The notes: generated by a model not told the origin, from the letters alone. Positions 22,702-32,818 are shown, numbered from the stretch's first letter. The stretch: DNA of 39,109 nucleotides from JANPLD01 sp031426355 (GCA_031426355.1 JANPLD010000055.1:1-39109), one strand, 5' to 3'. Program-made: numbers and translations.

Positions 22702-23001
22702 ATGCTGTTAATGGAAGGAAAAGAATTGCAGAACTGGGAGAAGACCAGAAAGCAGGGCGGTAAAAAATATATAATCAAAACCTCGTTGATAGCTTACGCA
22801 ATTGTATTTTTTATTCATGTGATAGTTAATGGTTTTTTACATCTTGATAAGATAGATCGCTATATAAGATATAATATTGGTATATGGCCGAAACTGTTGG
22901 TTATCACTATACTCAGCCTGTCTGCGTTATTAGTGCTGACCACATTTTTCTGGAAGTTCAACGAAAGAAGATACAAAGCAACATTAGAAAATAAGAAGTA
23001 A
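22702..23001 (+). CDS. Small two-helix membrane protein between nuoE and nuoF
   Basis: The 99-residue product has a charged N-terminus (EGKELQNWEKTRKQGGKKY), a first helix at about 25-47 (IIKTSLIAYAIVFFIHVIVNGF), a short basic loop, a second helix at about 63-84 (PKLLVITILSLSALLVLTTFF) and a basic tail. I do not recognise a family. It sits in the operon, 15 bases after nuoE and three bases before nuoF, so it is expected to be made with complex I. Unrelated-looking small membrane ORFs are also found inside nuo operons of other Alphaproteobacteria, so an accessory or assembly role is possible. A second ATG at 22711 is an alternative start. Confidence 0.75.
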   Translation: MLLMEGKELQNWEKTRKQGGKKYIIKTSLIAYAIVFFIHVIVNGFLHLDKIDRYIRYNIGIWPKLLVITILSLSALLVLTTFFWKFNERRYKATLENKK

Positions 23002-23004
23002 AAC

Positions 23005-24303
23005 ATGTTAAAAAATAGCGACAGGATATTTACGAATCTTTATGGCTACGAACCATTTTCACTTGAATATGCAAGGAAACGTGGTGACTGGGATAATACC
23101 AGATCACTACTTGAAAAAGGGCCGGAAGCTTTAATTGAAGAAGTAAAACAATCAGGCTTAAGGGGCAGGGGCGGCGCAGGGTTTGCAACCGGTATGAAGT
23201 GGAGCTTTATGCCAAAGACTCCGCCAATGGATAAGAACGGCAATCCCAAACCATCTTACCTTGTGATAAATGCTGATGAATCTGAACCGGGTACATGCAA
23301 AGACCGTGATATTTTACGCCACGATCCTCACAAACTTATCGAAGGCGCTTTGATCGCCGGTTTCTCGATGAGAGCGAAAGCTGCTTATATTTATATCCGT
23401 GGTGAGTTCTATAATGAAGCATCTGCTATCCAGAAAGCAATTGAAGAAGCTTATGAAGCAGGCTTAGTTGGTAAAAATGCCTGCGGCAGCGGCTATGATT
23501 TTGATGTTTACCTACATCGTGGGGCAGGGGCTTATATTTGCGGTGAAGAAACAGCTCTACTTGAAAGCTTGGAAGGCAGGAAAGGCCAACCAAGATTGAA
23601 ACCACCATTCCCGGCGGCGGCTGGCTTATATGGCTGCCCAACAACTATTAACAATGTTGAAACAATTGCCGTTGTGCCAACAATTCTAAGAAGAGGCGCT
23701 GCATGGTTTGCAGGGCTTGGCAAACCAAATAATTCCGGCACAAAATTATTCTGCATTTCAGGTCACGTAAATAATCCGTGTAACGTAGAAGAAGAAATGG
23801 GTATACCACTTAAAGACCTTATCGAAAAACATGCTGGCGGCGTAATAGGTGGCTGGGATAATTTAAAAGCAATAATACCGGGCGGCTCTTCAGTGCCTAT
23901 GCTACCAAAAGCAATATGTGATACTATAACTATGGATTTTGACTCCCTTCGCGGTGTTCAATCTGGGCTAGGTACAGCGGGCGTTATTGTAATGGATAGG
24001 TCAACTGACGTTATTGAAGCTATCGAACGCCTTAGCCACTTCTATATGCATGAATCATGCGGGCAATGTACACCATGCAGGGAAGGCACCGGCTGGATGT
24101 GGCGCATCATGAAAAGGCTCGTCAAAGGCGATGCCGAGATTTCTGAAATTGATGAACTCTTAGATATTACAAAACAGATCGAAGGCCATACTATATGCGC
24201 CCTCGGTGATGCTGCCGCCTGGCCTATACAAGGCTTGGTAAGACACTTCAGAAGTGATATTGAAGACAGGATCAATAATAACAAAGCCAGACAAGTAGCT
24301 TAA
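23005..24303 (+). CDS. nuoF: NADH-quinone oxidoreductase subunit F
   Basis: NuoF (51-kDa subunit) binds NADH, FMN and a 4Fe-4S cluster. In 432 residues it has the NADH/FMN glycine-rich loop SGLRGRGGAGFATGMKWSFM, then NADESEPGTCKDRDILR and GAYICGEETALLESLEG, followed by NNVETIAVVPTIL. The cluster ligands are in SCGQCTPCREGTGW and the distal HTICALGDAAAWP. All look intact. It ends the plus-strand nuo block; nuoG and the membrane subunits H-N are not adjacent. Instead, a convergent virB6-like gene ends three bases away, with a short hairpin spanning both stop codons (24298-24312). Confidence 0.98.
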   Translation: MLKNSDRIFTNLYGYEPFSLEYARKRGDWDNTRSLLEKGPEALIEEVKQSGLRGRGGAGFATGMKWSFMPKTPPMDKNGNPKPSYLVINADESEPGTCKDRDILRHDPHKLIEGALIAGFSMRAKAAYIYIRGEFYNEASAIQKAIEEAYEAGLVGKNACGSGYDFDVYLHRGAGAYICGEETALLESLEGRKGQPRLKPPFPAAAGLYGCPTTINNVETIAVVPTILRRGAAWFAGLGKPNNSGTKLFCISGHVNNPCNVEEEMGIPLKDLIEKHAGGVIGGWDNLKAIIPGGSSVPMLPKAICDTITMDFDSLRGVQSGLGTAGVIVMDRSTDVIEAIERLSHFYMHESCGQCTPCREGTGWMWRIMKRLVKGDAEISEIDELLDITKQIEGHTICALGDAAAWPIQGLVRHFRSDIEDRINNNKARQVA

Positions 24304-24312
24304 ATCTTAAGC
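24298..24312. other. Hairpin spanning convergent nuoF and virB6-like stops
   Basis: GCTTAA (24298-24303), ATC, and TTAAGC (24307-24312) form a 6-bp inverted repeat that contains both TAA stop codons of the convergent genes. There is no T-tract on either side. It may simply be chance in an AT-rich junction, but a similar arrangement occurs at the gap/tlyC junction. Confidence 0.35.
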
Positions 24313-27300
24313 ATCTCCATCTGAGTTACTCTCCGGGTTATTTTTTGTAAGTTTATCTTTAAGACCTTTTGCAACTTTCACTGCAACATCTTTCACAACA
24401 TCTCTTTCCTGACGAACTTTAGACCTGTTCAGATCAACTGCGGAATCTTTCAGATTAAGATGCGTATCTTTTGTTAGGTCAATTGTACCATCAGATTCTT
24501 TATTTGATCCAGCCTCAGCAGACTCTTCCTTACTACTGATTTTACTCTCTATATCTTCAGGTGAAGATTCATTAATATCACCAGTGACCATTGCCGCAAT
24601 CTCATCCGCACTTTTATCTGGATATAATTCTGCGTAATACAAAGCCAGACCAGATAAATGCGATGCAAAGAATCCTTTTTTAAGTTTAAACATTTTGCTG
24701 TATATCACATCCATCGCGTTATCTGCCTTGTGGTGTGCCACCTCTTTAGCTTCCAATACTTCATATATAGATTCCCCGAATTCACCAGTTTCAGATTCTT
24801 TATTCTCCTGCTCTTCCTGAATTTGTATCTTTCCTTCCACTGCTTTAACAATGCCGGCACTTTCCATTTTTTCTTTGTTGGAATGTATTTTATCCAGATC
24901 AATCTGCATTTCAGTATTATCCATTAATGGATCCCGAGCATTCTCATAAATAGATTTAAGCTCATCATTTGATTCTTTAGGTAGCTCTACAACAGGAGCA
25001 ATAAATTCTTCAAACTGTTTTTCTATTGTCTGTGGTTCATCAACTATTTTATAAAGGCTTTCTGTAATACCGCCCATATCCACACCAAACATACTCATAT
25101 CGCCTTGCCCAAATGTATCTAGAGCTTCTTTAGCAGTATCAATATCTATTACTTCAGTATTAGGAGACCTTGGTGTCTCAACTGTAACCACATCTATATC
25201 TTCTGTAGAAAGAGTTGAAATTTCTTTTTCTGGAACCACTATAACAGGTTGCTCAAGACCACTAACCTGAATATTTTCTATTTCCGGATCTGGTGTCTGC
25301 ACTTGAGGAGTTATATCAGCTTTTTCAGAAACAATATTAGTAGGAGCGCCTCTTTTAATTCCACTTTCTTTATTACCAGAATTATTATCCGCTCTTTGCT
25401 GGTTAGAATTAATATCAGGTTGAGGTTGTTCTAGTATAATTTGATTTAACGACACTGTTTGCTGAGTATTATTAGTTTGCACCGGAGTTGGCTGCACTTG
25501 CGGATTTGCTTCAAAGGTTATTTCAGGAATAACATTTGTAGGTGTGCTTCTATTCATCCCAACCGCATCATCAGAACTATTATCACCTCTCTGCTGGTTA
25601 AGATTATCAGATTGAGGTTGCTCTGGTGTGACTTGATTTAATGCTACTGGTTGCTGAATATTATTAGACTGTGTATTTTGTACCGGGTTTGTCTGCACCT
25701 GCGGATTTGTTTCAAAGGCTGTTTCAGGAACAACATTCGTAGGTGTGCTTCTATTCATTCCATTTTCAACCGTATTATCATAACTGTTACCTGCCCTTTG
25801 CTGGTTAGGATTAACATAAGATTGAGGTTGCTCTGGCGTTACAAATGGATTTAAGGCAACAGGCTGTGGAATGTTAGTTGCTTGAATATTTATTGGAGCT
25901 GCCTGCACTTGAGGAGTTGCATCAACAGCAACGGAAGTTTGCACTGGCTGAACTGGTACTTCTATATTCACATTATTAGCTGGCGTGGAAGCTACCATTT
26001 GCACATCAGGAGTATATGGTGCATTTGTAGTTACAAAAGAAGGAACTTCTTTACCTATGTCAGTTCTGCTTACCCCTGCTTGTTGAGCAGGTTCACTGGA
26101 GGTTTGTGAATAGATTTTTTGTTGAGATTCCTGAGCAGGCGGCGTTCCAAACACATTCTGTAAAGGTGAATTATCCACCTTAATAGTCCGGATTGGCTGA
26201 TTAAATACAGGGCTTACAGTTTGTATAACTGGTTGAGTTGCAATTATTTCAGGTACAACTTGTTCAGTACTGGTCTGCCTTACTTCACTCTCTGCTATAT
26301 TTTTTACAACTACGTTTTCTTGCTCTCTGGCTGGCTGCAGATTTATCTGCTCACCTAAATTTGCATTATCTGTAGATTGAGATTTACGATCAGTAGAGTT
26401 TGCAGCCTCCTCCCCAAACTCTCTCTGGAGTTGATCCGCTATTTCATTCGGGCTTAAACCACTCTCTGCAAGCTCCTGTGCTCTTGCAGACATACCCGCT
26501 TTAAGATTAGTCAGTCTGGATAGCGCCTCTTGCGCTCTGCTTGAAACATTACCAAGATCAGCAATATCAGCACCAGAAACTCTGCCTATTTCTGCCCGCG
26601 ATACATTTTGAACTTCATTATTGGCTGATTCTTTTTCTTTGGACGCATCAGTCTCTGTTCCACCAGTATTTCCCTTAGAAGGATCCATGGCATTCATAAG
26701 CCCTTTAACCTGGGCATTATTTGCGGCAACTAAAGTTTTGTTTTGCGCTATTTGCGCTGCTGTCAGAGGTATAACAGCTGGGGCCACAGTAGTTACATTT
26801 ATCTTTTCACCTAAATTTTCCTCTGTTTTAATAGCGGCAGGTGCATCATTATTTGCTACCCTTGCCATTCTGGATACTGCAGCTTCTACCGCCTGCACGG
26901 CAGCTTCAGCCGGTATGGTTGGTGATATTGATTTGAGCGTATCTTCAAACTGCTTCCTGTGTTTTTCATTGAGCTTACCTGATTTAGGATCAAGGTATTT
27001 TGCTAAAGACATAAAATTCTTACCCGTAGTGGCAAGGCCAAGTGCGCCCATAGCAGTAACTGGATTAGCAGCTGGCATCGTCATTTGCGCCGGGGCATTC
27101 TTAGCCGCCTGCTCCAGCTCCTGCTGGCGTTTTTGTTCCGCATAGGAAGTCGGCACAAAATCATAAGCCTCATTAGAGGTTAAATGTTTAGGATCATAAT
27201 ATGAACTGCCGCCTAAACTCGCCGTTATATCATCCTGGGCTTCAGAAGTAAGGGAAGTTATGGCAGTTCTATAACCACCATCCACCGACATTGGATCTTC

Positions 27301-30300
27301 TTTTGTTTGATTAGGAATATAGCCTGTTTTGTCTTTTTTCGCTTTTTCATCCTTGAGATTCTGCAAATACTTTGCTTTTACATCCTGCACCGAAGAGTTA
27401 GGCATTTTTTCTGCAAGCTTTCTAATATCCTGCTCTATAGCCTTCTGGTTTTGACCACCTTCTTTATAATCCGGAATATATTTTTTCAGACCATTAAATT
27501 CCGTTCCGTTTTCCTGTAATATCTTGAAATAAACCTGCCTTGACTTGGTAGCCAGTTCCTCCTGACGCTTCTGCTGAGGATTCTTCATCCCAAAAGCGCC
27601 TCCCCAATTATAAACTGATTCACCATCCACCTTGGTAAGGCCACCTTTACCATCTGCAACTTCATGCCTGCCTGCTAATTGCTGCACCCTGTCTCCAATG
27701 CGTGCCAATACACCCGGCCGCCCTGTTGTAAGCCCGGTATCAAATATCCCGCCGACATTATAGAAATCTGACTGCGCCTGACTTGCCCATAGTAGCGGCT
27801 GCGAATTGCTTTTCGAGGCACCAAATAATGCCATACCGGTTTTAAGGTCATATATTTTTGAAAGCGCTTCAGCAAGCTTTGGAACTTTAGACATGAATGC
27901 GCCTGTCATTGCATTGAGCAATACCCAGATGATCATAGCGCCAGCCATATAGGCAAACATATCCCGCTTATCTTCATGTATATATAGGCAGAACGCCAAA
28001 CATTGTTCTTTTGTAGGATCTATAGTTGTAGGCTTGGTTACATCATAAGGTGGGTCAAAAGACGGGCAATTCTTAACGCATTTCGGGAATTCGCCTACAG
28101 GCCTATCTGCATCACCATTTATAGCAGGCTCCCCTCTGAAAGCATCCCTATCCTCAACTCCTAATTTGGCATTATAAAGGGTTAAAAACCCTTCCAGATC
28201 AGTCTGGCTAAGCTGCGTATCGGGAGGATTAATATTTTGTTCTTTATAAAAGCCTATCGCTTCTGCTCCTGTAGCAATGATTGTTTCAGGCTCAGTAGCA
28301 GGTGCTACCGGAGGAATTGTAAATGTTCCGCCATTTCTGTAAACCGTCAGGAAATCCTGCGCTTTCTGGCTATTATTTAATTTCGGAACTTCCTCTGGCT
28401 TGGAAACATCTGCTATAGCAAGACCTGCTAGCGTAAACAGATATTGAGTAAGCAGGAATTCACTTTTCTTGTAACGGTAATCTTCCCTCTGGGATTTTGA
28501 GATAAGTGTATCTTCACTTTCACTTACTTTTGCAAGGTCATCAGGACCAACATTTTTTACACTGCTATAATCAGGTGGCATTGCATATAATGGCTCAAGG
28601 AATCCCGGTGCAACAAAAGAGCCGCTATCATTACCACTACCATTTACCTCATAGCGTTTCTCACCCAGCTCATTTTTGGCAAGCATACTAAGCCTGTCAA
28701 GCGTTGTAGCATTGGAAAGAACATATACCACCCCCAGAACAATTATTGGCTGCCACATGAATGAAATAAGCATCGACACCCATGCCTTGAACATAGGCTC
28801 GGTAAGCTTGAATAATTTGAATGAGATAAATACCGGCGCAAGCATCATTAGGAAAACCAATCCCATCAATGCCGTTACATAAACCCAGATGATCTGTACA
28901 AAGGCTGTGAACATTGTAAGCACGCCTGTCATCAGGAACATAGAAAGCACCGCGCCACCACCAACACCCCATAAAGCTAAAGCAACAGCTAAAGATGCCA
29001 GGCTTTTTGCATTATCATCACCAAGAACTGAATCAAACAGGGCATCAACTTTACCTAAAATTCCCTGAAACGGAACGCGGCATGTTTTTGGCGCGCTAGT
29101 TTCATCACAAACAGTACCTAGATTATTCGGTTCATCTTTTAATTTCTGTGGTTTTAAGATAGTTGCGCTATACAAACCAAAACCCGTATAATCACCTTCC
29201 TCTCCTTGAGGGTTCAGGTTTTTTGCTATCATTGAACCGTAGGGAGCAATTTCCGGAATAGTTTTCCAATCTTTCTGGTGACATCTTGGATAAACTTCAA
29301 TCCTTAATTTTTGATGGTTATAAATAAAATCGGTAACACAATCTACAATGGTTTTAGGACTATTAGGATCAATTTCTCCGCTAGCTAACGTATTAAACTG
29401 CTTAAAGACAGGATAAACTTTAAATTGTTTGCTAGCTCCTGTACCTTCTATTTTTGACTGCCATTGCTGAGCAGGCACCCTGAAAGGTGAATATTTTAAA
29501 GGGTCAGTAATTGGTACAAAAGTGAAGGTACCGTTTTTTATTGGCATCGAAGTAGGAACTTTTGAAAAACCACTATCACCAACCTTATGAGGGAATTCAT
29601 CTTCAGTTGGTGTACCGTCATCTTTCGTATATGGATTCACAAAAACATAATCTACATCAGCTCCCAACGGCTGCCATATTTCACCGTTCTCTGCTAATAA
29701 ATGGCCATCCTGATCATAAACCCTTTTCCCGTCCTCATCATATAGGGGCTGTATCCTTGTCAGGATATTACTGTAAGTATCCATCACCGATGTAAATGTC
29801 TGAAATATCCATTTAAAACCGATCTCCGCATTAACCGCCATCATGAAAATGAATAGTATAAATATTATTCTTTTCGGCGCTTCCCTTATCGGGTCATCGG
29901 TGAGGTCCAGCACTATGGCAAGGCCATAGAACATGATGTAAACTATCATCATCGCATATAGTATCTGGTAGAACCACAGCAGGATCGTACAGTAAACCCT
30001 GAACATTGAATCTAGTATTATTGACTGTACCACGCATATCACGCCACTTAAGATAAATTCCCCTGCCAGTGCATCAGGATATCCTGCAGGTAAAAAGTTA
30101 GTTCCCGGTAACGGGCATTTGGCAGGATCTGCCAGACCCATCAAAATATTATCAGTGCTGAATATATCACTGTTTACCTGAAGCGCTTTTGTGGTCACGC
30201 CACCCGATGTATCATCTACATATTTACAGAACCCGCTTCCATCTGACTGTATGCTGTATTTCTGATCAGAGATTTTTGTAGTATCATCAATATTGATCTT

Positions 30301-30405
30301 AATGGCTGAATTATCACCTTTGCTAATATCGGTCGCATCAGCAAATACCTGAAATGGCATTATAGCAAATAGTAAAAATAGAAATATTTTAAGAGTTTTG
30401 TGCAC
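24307..30405 (-). CDS. virB6: Giant VirB6/TrbL-like type IV secretion protein with repeat-rich tail
   Basis: The 2032-residue product starts with a signal-like hydrophobic segment (LKIFLFLLFAIMPFQVFADA). Helices follow at about 117-167 and 178-196, then a soluble, probably periplasmic insertion to about 470. A dense helix cluster at about 478-580 holds the VirB6-type core (TAFVQIIWVYVTALMGLVFLMMLAPVF), and a last helix lies near 815-838. The remaining 1,200 residues are hydrophilic, rich in Gln, Asn, Pro, Ser and acidic residues, with tandem repeats of about 66 residues. VirB6 forms part of the inner-membrane channel of type IV secretion; Rickettsiales carry several enlarged copies. The GTG start overlaps virB4 by 17 bases, so the pair is one operon. 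The family call rests on topology, core sequence and context. Confidence 0.85.
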   Translation of the reverse strand: MHKTLKIFLFLLFAIMPFQVFADATDISKGDNSAIKINIDDTTKISDQKYSIQSDGSGFCKYVDDTSGGVTTKALQVNSDIFSTDNILMGLADPAKCPLPGTNFLPAGYPDALAGEFILSGVICVVQSIILDSMFRVYCTILLWFYQILYAMMIVYIMFYGLAIVLDLTDDPIREAPKRIIFILFIFMMAVNAEIGFKWIFQTFTSVMDTYSNILTRIQPLYDEDGKRVYDQDGHLLAENGEIWQPLGADVDYVFVNPYTKDDGTPTEDEFPHKVGDSGFSKVPTSMPIKNGTFTFVPITDPLKYSPFRVPAQQWQSKIEGTGASKQFKVYPVFKQFNTLASGEIDPNSPKTIVDCVTDFIYNHQKLRIEVYPRCHQKDWKTIPEIAPYGSMIAKNLNPQGEEGDYTGFGLYSATILKPQKLKDEPNNLGTVCDETSAPKTCRVPFQGILGKVDALFDSVLGDDNAKSLASLAVALALWGVGGGAVLSMFLMTGVLTMFTAFVQIIWVYVTALMGLVFLMMLAPVFISFKLFKLTEPMFKAWVSMLISFMWQPIIVLGVVYVLSNATTLDRLSMLAKNELGEKRYEVNGSGNDSGSFVAPGFLEPLYAMPPDYSSVKNVGPDDLAKVSESEDTLISKSQREDYRYKKSEFLLTQYLFTLAGLAIADVSKPEEVPKLNNSQKAQDFLTVYRNGGTFTIPPVAPATEPETIIATGAEAIGFYKEQNINPPDTQLSQTDLEGFLTLYNAKLGVEDRDAFRGEPAINGDADRPVGEFPKCVKNCPSFDPPYDVTKPTTIDPTKEQCLAFCLYIHEDKRDMFAYMAGAMIIWVLLNAMTGAFMSKVPKLAEALSKIYDLKTGMALFGASKSNSQPLLWASQAQSDFYNVGGIFDTGLTTGRPGVLARIGDRVQQLAGRHEVADGKGGLTKVDGESVYNWGGAFGMKNPQQKRQEELATKSRQVYFKILQENGTEFNGLKKYIPDYKEGGQNQKAIEQDIRKLAEKMPNSSVQDVKAKYLQNLKDEKAKKDKTGYIPNQTKEDPMSVDGGYRTAITSLTSEAQDDITASLGGSSYYDPKHLTSNEAYDFVPTSYAEQKRQQELEQAAKNAPAQMTMPAANPVTAMGALGLATTGKNFMSLAKYLDPKSGKLNEKHRKQFEDTLKSISPTIPAEAAVQAVEAAVSRMARVANNDAPAAIKTEENLGEKINVTTVAPAVIPLTAAQIAQNKTLVAANNAQVKGLMNAMDPSKGNTGGTETDASKEKESANNEVQNVSRAEIGRVSGADIADLGNVSSRAQEALSRLTNLKAGMSARAQELAESGLSPNEIADQLQREFGEEAANSTDRKSQSTDNANLGEQINLQPAREQENVVVKNIAESEVRQTSTEQVVPEIIATQPVIQTVSPVFNQPIRTIKVDNSPLQNVFGTPPAQESQQKIYSQTSSEPAQQAGVSRTDIGKEVPSFVTTNAPYTPDVQMVASTPANNVNIEVPVQPVQTSVAVDATPQVQAAPINIQATNIPQPVALNPFVTPEQPQSYVNPNQQRAGNSYDNTVENGMNRSTPTNVVPETAFETNPQVQTNPVQNTQSNNIQQPVALNQVTPEQPQSDNLNQQRGDNSSDDAVGMNRSTPTNVIPEITFEANPQVQPTPVQTNNTQQTVSLNQIILEQPQPDINSNQQRADNNSGNKESGIKRGAPTNIVSEKADITPQVQTPDPEIENIQVSGLEQPVIVVPEKEISTLSTEDIDVVTVETPRSPNTEVIDIDTAKEALDTFGQGDMSMFGVDMGGITESLYKIVDEPQTIEKQFEEFIAPVVELPKESNDELKSIYENARDPLMDNTEMQIDLDKIHSNKEKMESAGIVKAVEGKIQIQEEQENKESETGEFGESIYEVLEAKEVAHHKADNAMDVIYSKMFKLKKGFFASHLSGLALYYAELYPDKSADEIAAMVTGDINESSPEDIESKISSKEESAEAGSNKESDGTIDLTKDTHLNLKDSAVDLNRSKVRQERDVVKDVAVKVAKGLKDKLTKNNPESNSDGDA
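25260..25870 (-). repeat. Three in-frame tandem repeats (about 198-201 bp) in the virB6-like gene
   Basis: Three successive units encode a pattern of about 66-67 residues. Each has QPVALN, then EQPQS, NQQR, a block of the form GMNRSTPTNVVPE and finally NPQVQ near its end. The shared segment around TAGGTGTGCTTCTATTCAT occurs at 25539 and 25740, exactly 201 bases apart, and a diverged copy starts near 25341, 198 bases away. The first two units are highly similar at the DNA level, while the third (promoter-distal) is degenerate. This points to recent duplication and possible length variation between strains. Residues run from about 1512 to 1715. Confidence 0.85.
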
Positions 30406-32818
30406 TAATTAAATTATAATATTCAGGAAGCCAATTCACTGGTTTATTGCCCTTTGCCTTGATAGCCATATCTGCGATCTTTATCTTTTCTTCACTGGCA
30501 GAAAGCACTGCCAGTTCTTTTGTCATTCCATCAAGGCTTAACTTACATACCATTTCATCATCCGCCCTTTTAAGCAAAAATTGGTGGTTCTTATTATCCA
30601 GCGCTTTAATAACCTGATATTCTTTTTCATTCAGCCCGAAAACCTTTTTATAATCTTCGGTCGCATTAGGATTTGGCAGGAATATTTTTGTCGCAAGCAG
30701 ATTCATCAGCTTTACGCTGATAGAACTTGATGCAGCTTTTTCCGGTGCTTCAGTTGCAAAAATTATCATCGCGTTCTTCTGAGTTATCCTGTCTAGCCAG
30801 CTTTCCAAGCGGGGCATAAATGCCGGGTTATCAATTAAACTCCATGCTTCATCGAGAACAATTATGGTCGGTGTATCCTTATCAAGGCTCTCTTCAACGC
30901 GGTGAAGAAGATATGATATCATGGGAATGGCGATAGAATTATTCTGCATAATCTTTGTCAGGTCAAACCCGTTTATACCCCTTGATTTCACATCAAGATT
31001 ATCAATTCCGCTATCAAAATATTTGGCAAACTTGCCATCCATATACCAGTGCCCAAGCCTTTTAGCTGTATTGCTAACCTGCTTATCACTCCCCCAGACC
31101 TTAGGTATGAGGAAGGAAAGCATACGCTCTTCCTTAGGTGATTGGTAATTAAGTTCTACGGCTTTCTTTATCATGTTCAGATCTTCAAGTGATATAGGCC
31201 TGTATGTTTCAATTGCCTGACCAGCCTCATCAACAAATTCTACAAGATATTCCAGCCACTCAATAAGGAAGTCCCTATTTTCCGGAGTATCCGGAAGGTG
31301 AAGGGGATTAAGATATGACTTACCCTGGTCTATCTGCGTATTTAACTTATTATATTTTCCGCCAGAAGCCTGAATGAATATTTCGCTACCATTATTCTGC
31401 TCAAAATAAAATGTCCTGCCTTTAAATTTCTGCGCTTCTGAAACAAGGAAATTCAGCAGCACTGTTTTACCGGTTCCATAAGGCCCTATCAAAGCGGTAT
31501 TTCCATTACTGCCAAAATGAAAGTTGAAAAAATATGGTGTGTTATGAGCAGTTCTTAAAACAGTTACAGCATTTCCCCAGTGGTTATCTTTCATCTTTCC
31601 CGCCGGGAAATTATGAAGTGATGCATATCCACCAAGTTTATTAGTCGGTATGTAAGTTTGCCTGCGCAAGAAATCGAAGTTACCCGGTAGTTGAGACCAG
31701 TAACAGTCTTCCAAAAATAGATCCTCCCTCACAAACACAACACCAAGCTCCCTCAATGAATCCACCACCACAGAAAGCGCCCTCTGCATGTCTTTCACCG
31801 TATCTTCAAGCACTGTGATTATTATCTGGTGCTGACCATATTCTGTAGATTTATCAGAGCCGCTTATAAGCTCTGACACTCCGGAAATATCCGCCATGAA
31901 TTTACTTCCCGAAAGATCATATATCTTTTTCTGGTCTTCAAGCGCGGCAACGGCTTCCTTCTTACTAACAAAATTAAACGCCTGCGAGACCATGAACTGC
32001 ACCGGCAATTGCAGGAATTTATCAATCTCGCTGACGGTAACTTCCTGATATTCCTTAACGCTTAATATCGCGCCATAATGTTTCTGTTCCTTTTCCTCTA
32101 CCTGAACCACATTATACTGGAAAACCACTTTGTTGGTCGGCAGCAGTAAAGACAGATCTATAGGCTCAAGCGGAAGCTCCATTTCTTTCATGTTCATAAG
32201 CTTACTTATGAACCCGAGTATCTCTGAATAATAAACGCCACCTTTCTGGTAAACCGTTAATTTCTTTGCGCCAAATTTTGTAAGGTCTTTCATAACCTTG
32301 CGCGTTACCGTATCTAATTTCTTTGCGCTTCTAACAAGTGCCTCATATCTTTTTCCAAGTTCTTTTTCCGGCGTTAAGCTTCTCGCCAGAACCCTTGGAT
32401 CAGTAATATTTATATTCTCCCCCTCACCAAGGAAGGTAATATAAAGCTCATTCACATATTGTTTATCCCAGCCATTTTTCTCAACCCATTTATTATGAAG
32501 GTCTTTACAAAAACCTTCTTCAAATTCACCTGATGGGGAAATATCCCTTTTTCTCCTCATCGTATGGATCCAGACAGCAACCTCGTCTGACTCCACATGT
32601 TTCATTATTGTTTCCCTGATTATCGCGCGGAGAGGAGAGATATTATCATCACCTTCACGAAGCGTCTCAAAGTTAAAACCGGTTATCTTTATAACCTCCA
32701 TCAACTCACCATTTTTGGTGATTATGGTATCTTCATCGTAATGGGCGGCGTAGGGTATAAATTCCTCCACCTCGGACTGGTATTTTCGCTCGCTTTTCTT
32801 TAGATTTCCTACTGCCAT
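30389..32818 (-). CDS. virB4: VirB4-family type IV secretion ATPase
   Basis: VirB4 is the conserved ATPase that powers assembly and substrate transfer in type IV secretion. The 809-residue product has the N-terminal CagE/VirB4 domain (FIPYAAHYDEDTIITKNGEL through about 400), and a C-terminal RecA-like domain. This has a Walker A GPYGTGKTVL near residue 440 and Walker B TIIVLDEAW near 655, followed by the VirB4-typical FATEAPEKA and ATKIFLPNP. All nucleotide-binding motifs are intact. It is the first gene of a two-gene operon with the virB6-like gene. virB3, which commonly precedes virB4 in Rickettsiales, is not present upstream; the next gene is the divergent tkt. Confidence 0.96.
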   Translation of the reverse strand: MAVGNLKKSERKYQSEVEEFIPYAAHYDEDTIITKNGELMEVIKITGFNFETLREGDDNISPLRAIIRETIMKHVESDEVAVWIHTMRRKRDISPSGEFEEGFCKDLHNKWVEKNGWDKQYVNELYITFLGEGENINITDPRVLARSLTPEKELGKRYEALVRSAKKLDTVTRKVMKDLTKFGAKKLTVYQKGGVYYSEILGFISKLMNMKEMELPLEPIDLSLLLPTNKVVFQYNVVQVEEKEQKHYGAILSVKEYQEVTVSEIDKFLQLPVQFMVSQAFNFVSKKEAVAALEDQKKIYDLSGSKFMADISGVSELISGSDKSTEYGQHQIIITVLEDTVKDMQRALSVVVDSLRELGVVFVREDLFLEDCYWSQLPGNFDFLRRQTYIPTNKLGGYASLHNFPAGKMKDNHWGNAVTVLRTAHNTPYFFNFHFGSNGNTALIGPYGTGKTVLLNFLVSEAQKFKGRTFYFEQNNGSEIFIQASGGKYNKLNTQIDQGKSYLNPLHLPDTPENRDFLIEWLEYLVEFVDEAGQAIETYRPISLEDLNMIKKAVELNYQSPKEERMLSFLIPKVWGSDKQVSNTAKRLGHWYMDGKFAKYFDSGIDNLDVKSRGINGFDLTKIMQNNSIAIPMISYLLHRVEESLDKDTPTIIVLDEAWSLIDNPAFMPRLESWLDRITQKNAMIIFATEAPEKAASSSISVKLMNLLATKIFLPNPNATEDYKKVFGLNEKEYQVIKALDNKNHQFLLKRADDEMVCKLSLDGMTKELAVLSASEEKIKIADMAIKAKGNKPVNWLPEYYNLISAQNS

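Noticed and set aside
26621..27145. 174-codon open frame on the plus strand inside the virB6-like gene
   Set aside because: It is antisense to a clearly coding, compositionally biased region; the low-complexity Ala/Ser/Val product and absence of a ribosome-binding site indicate a shadow frame.
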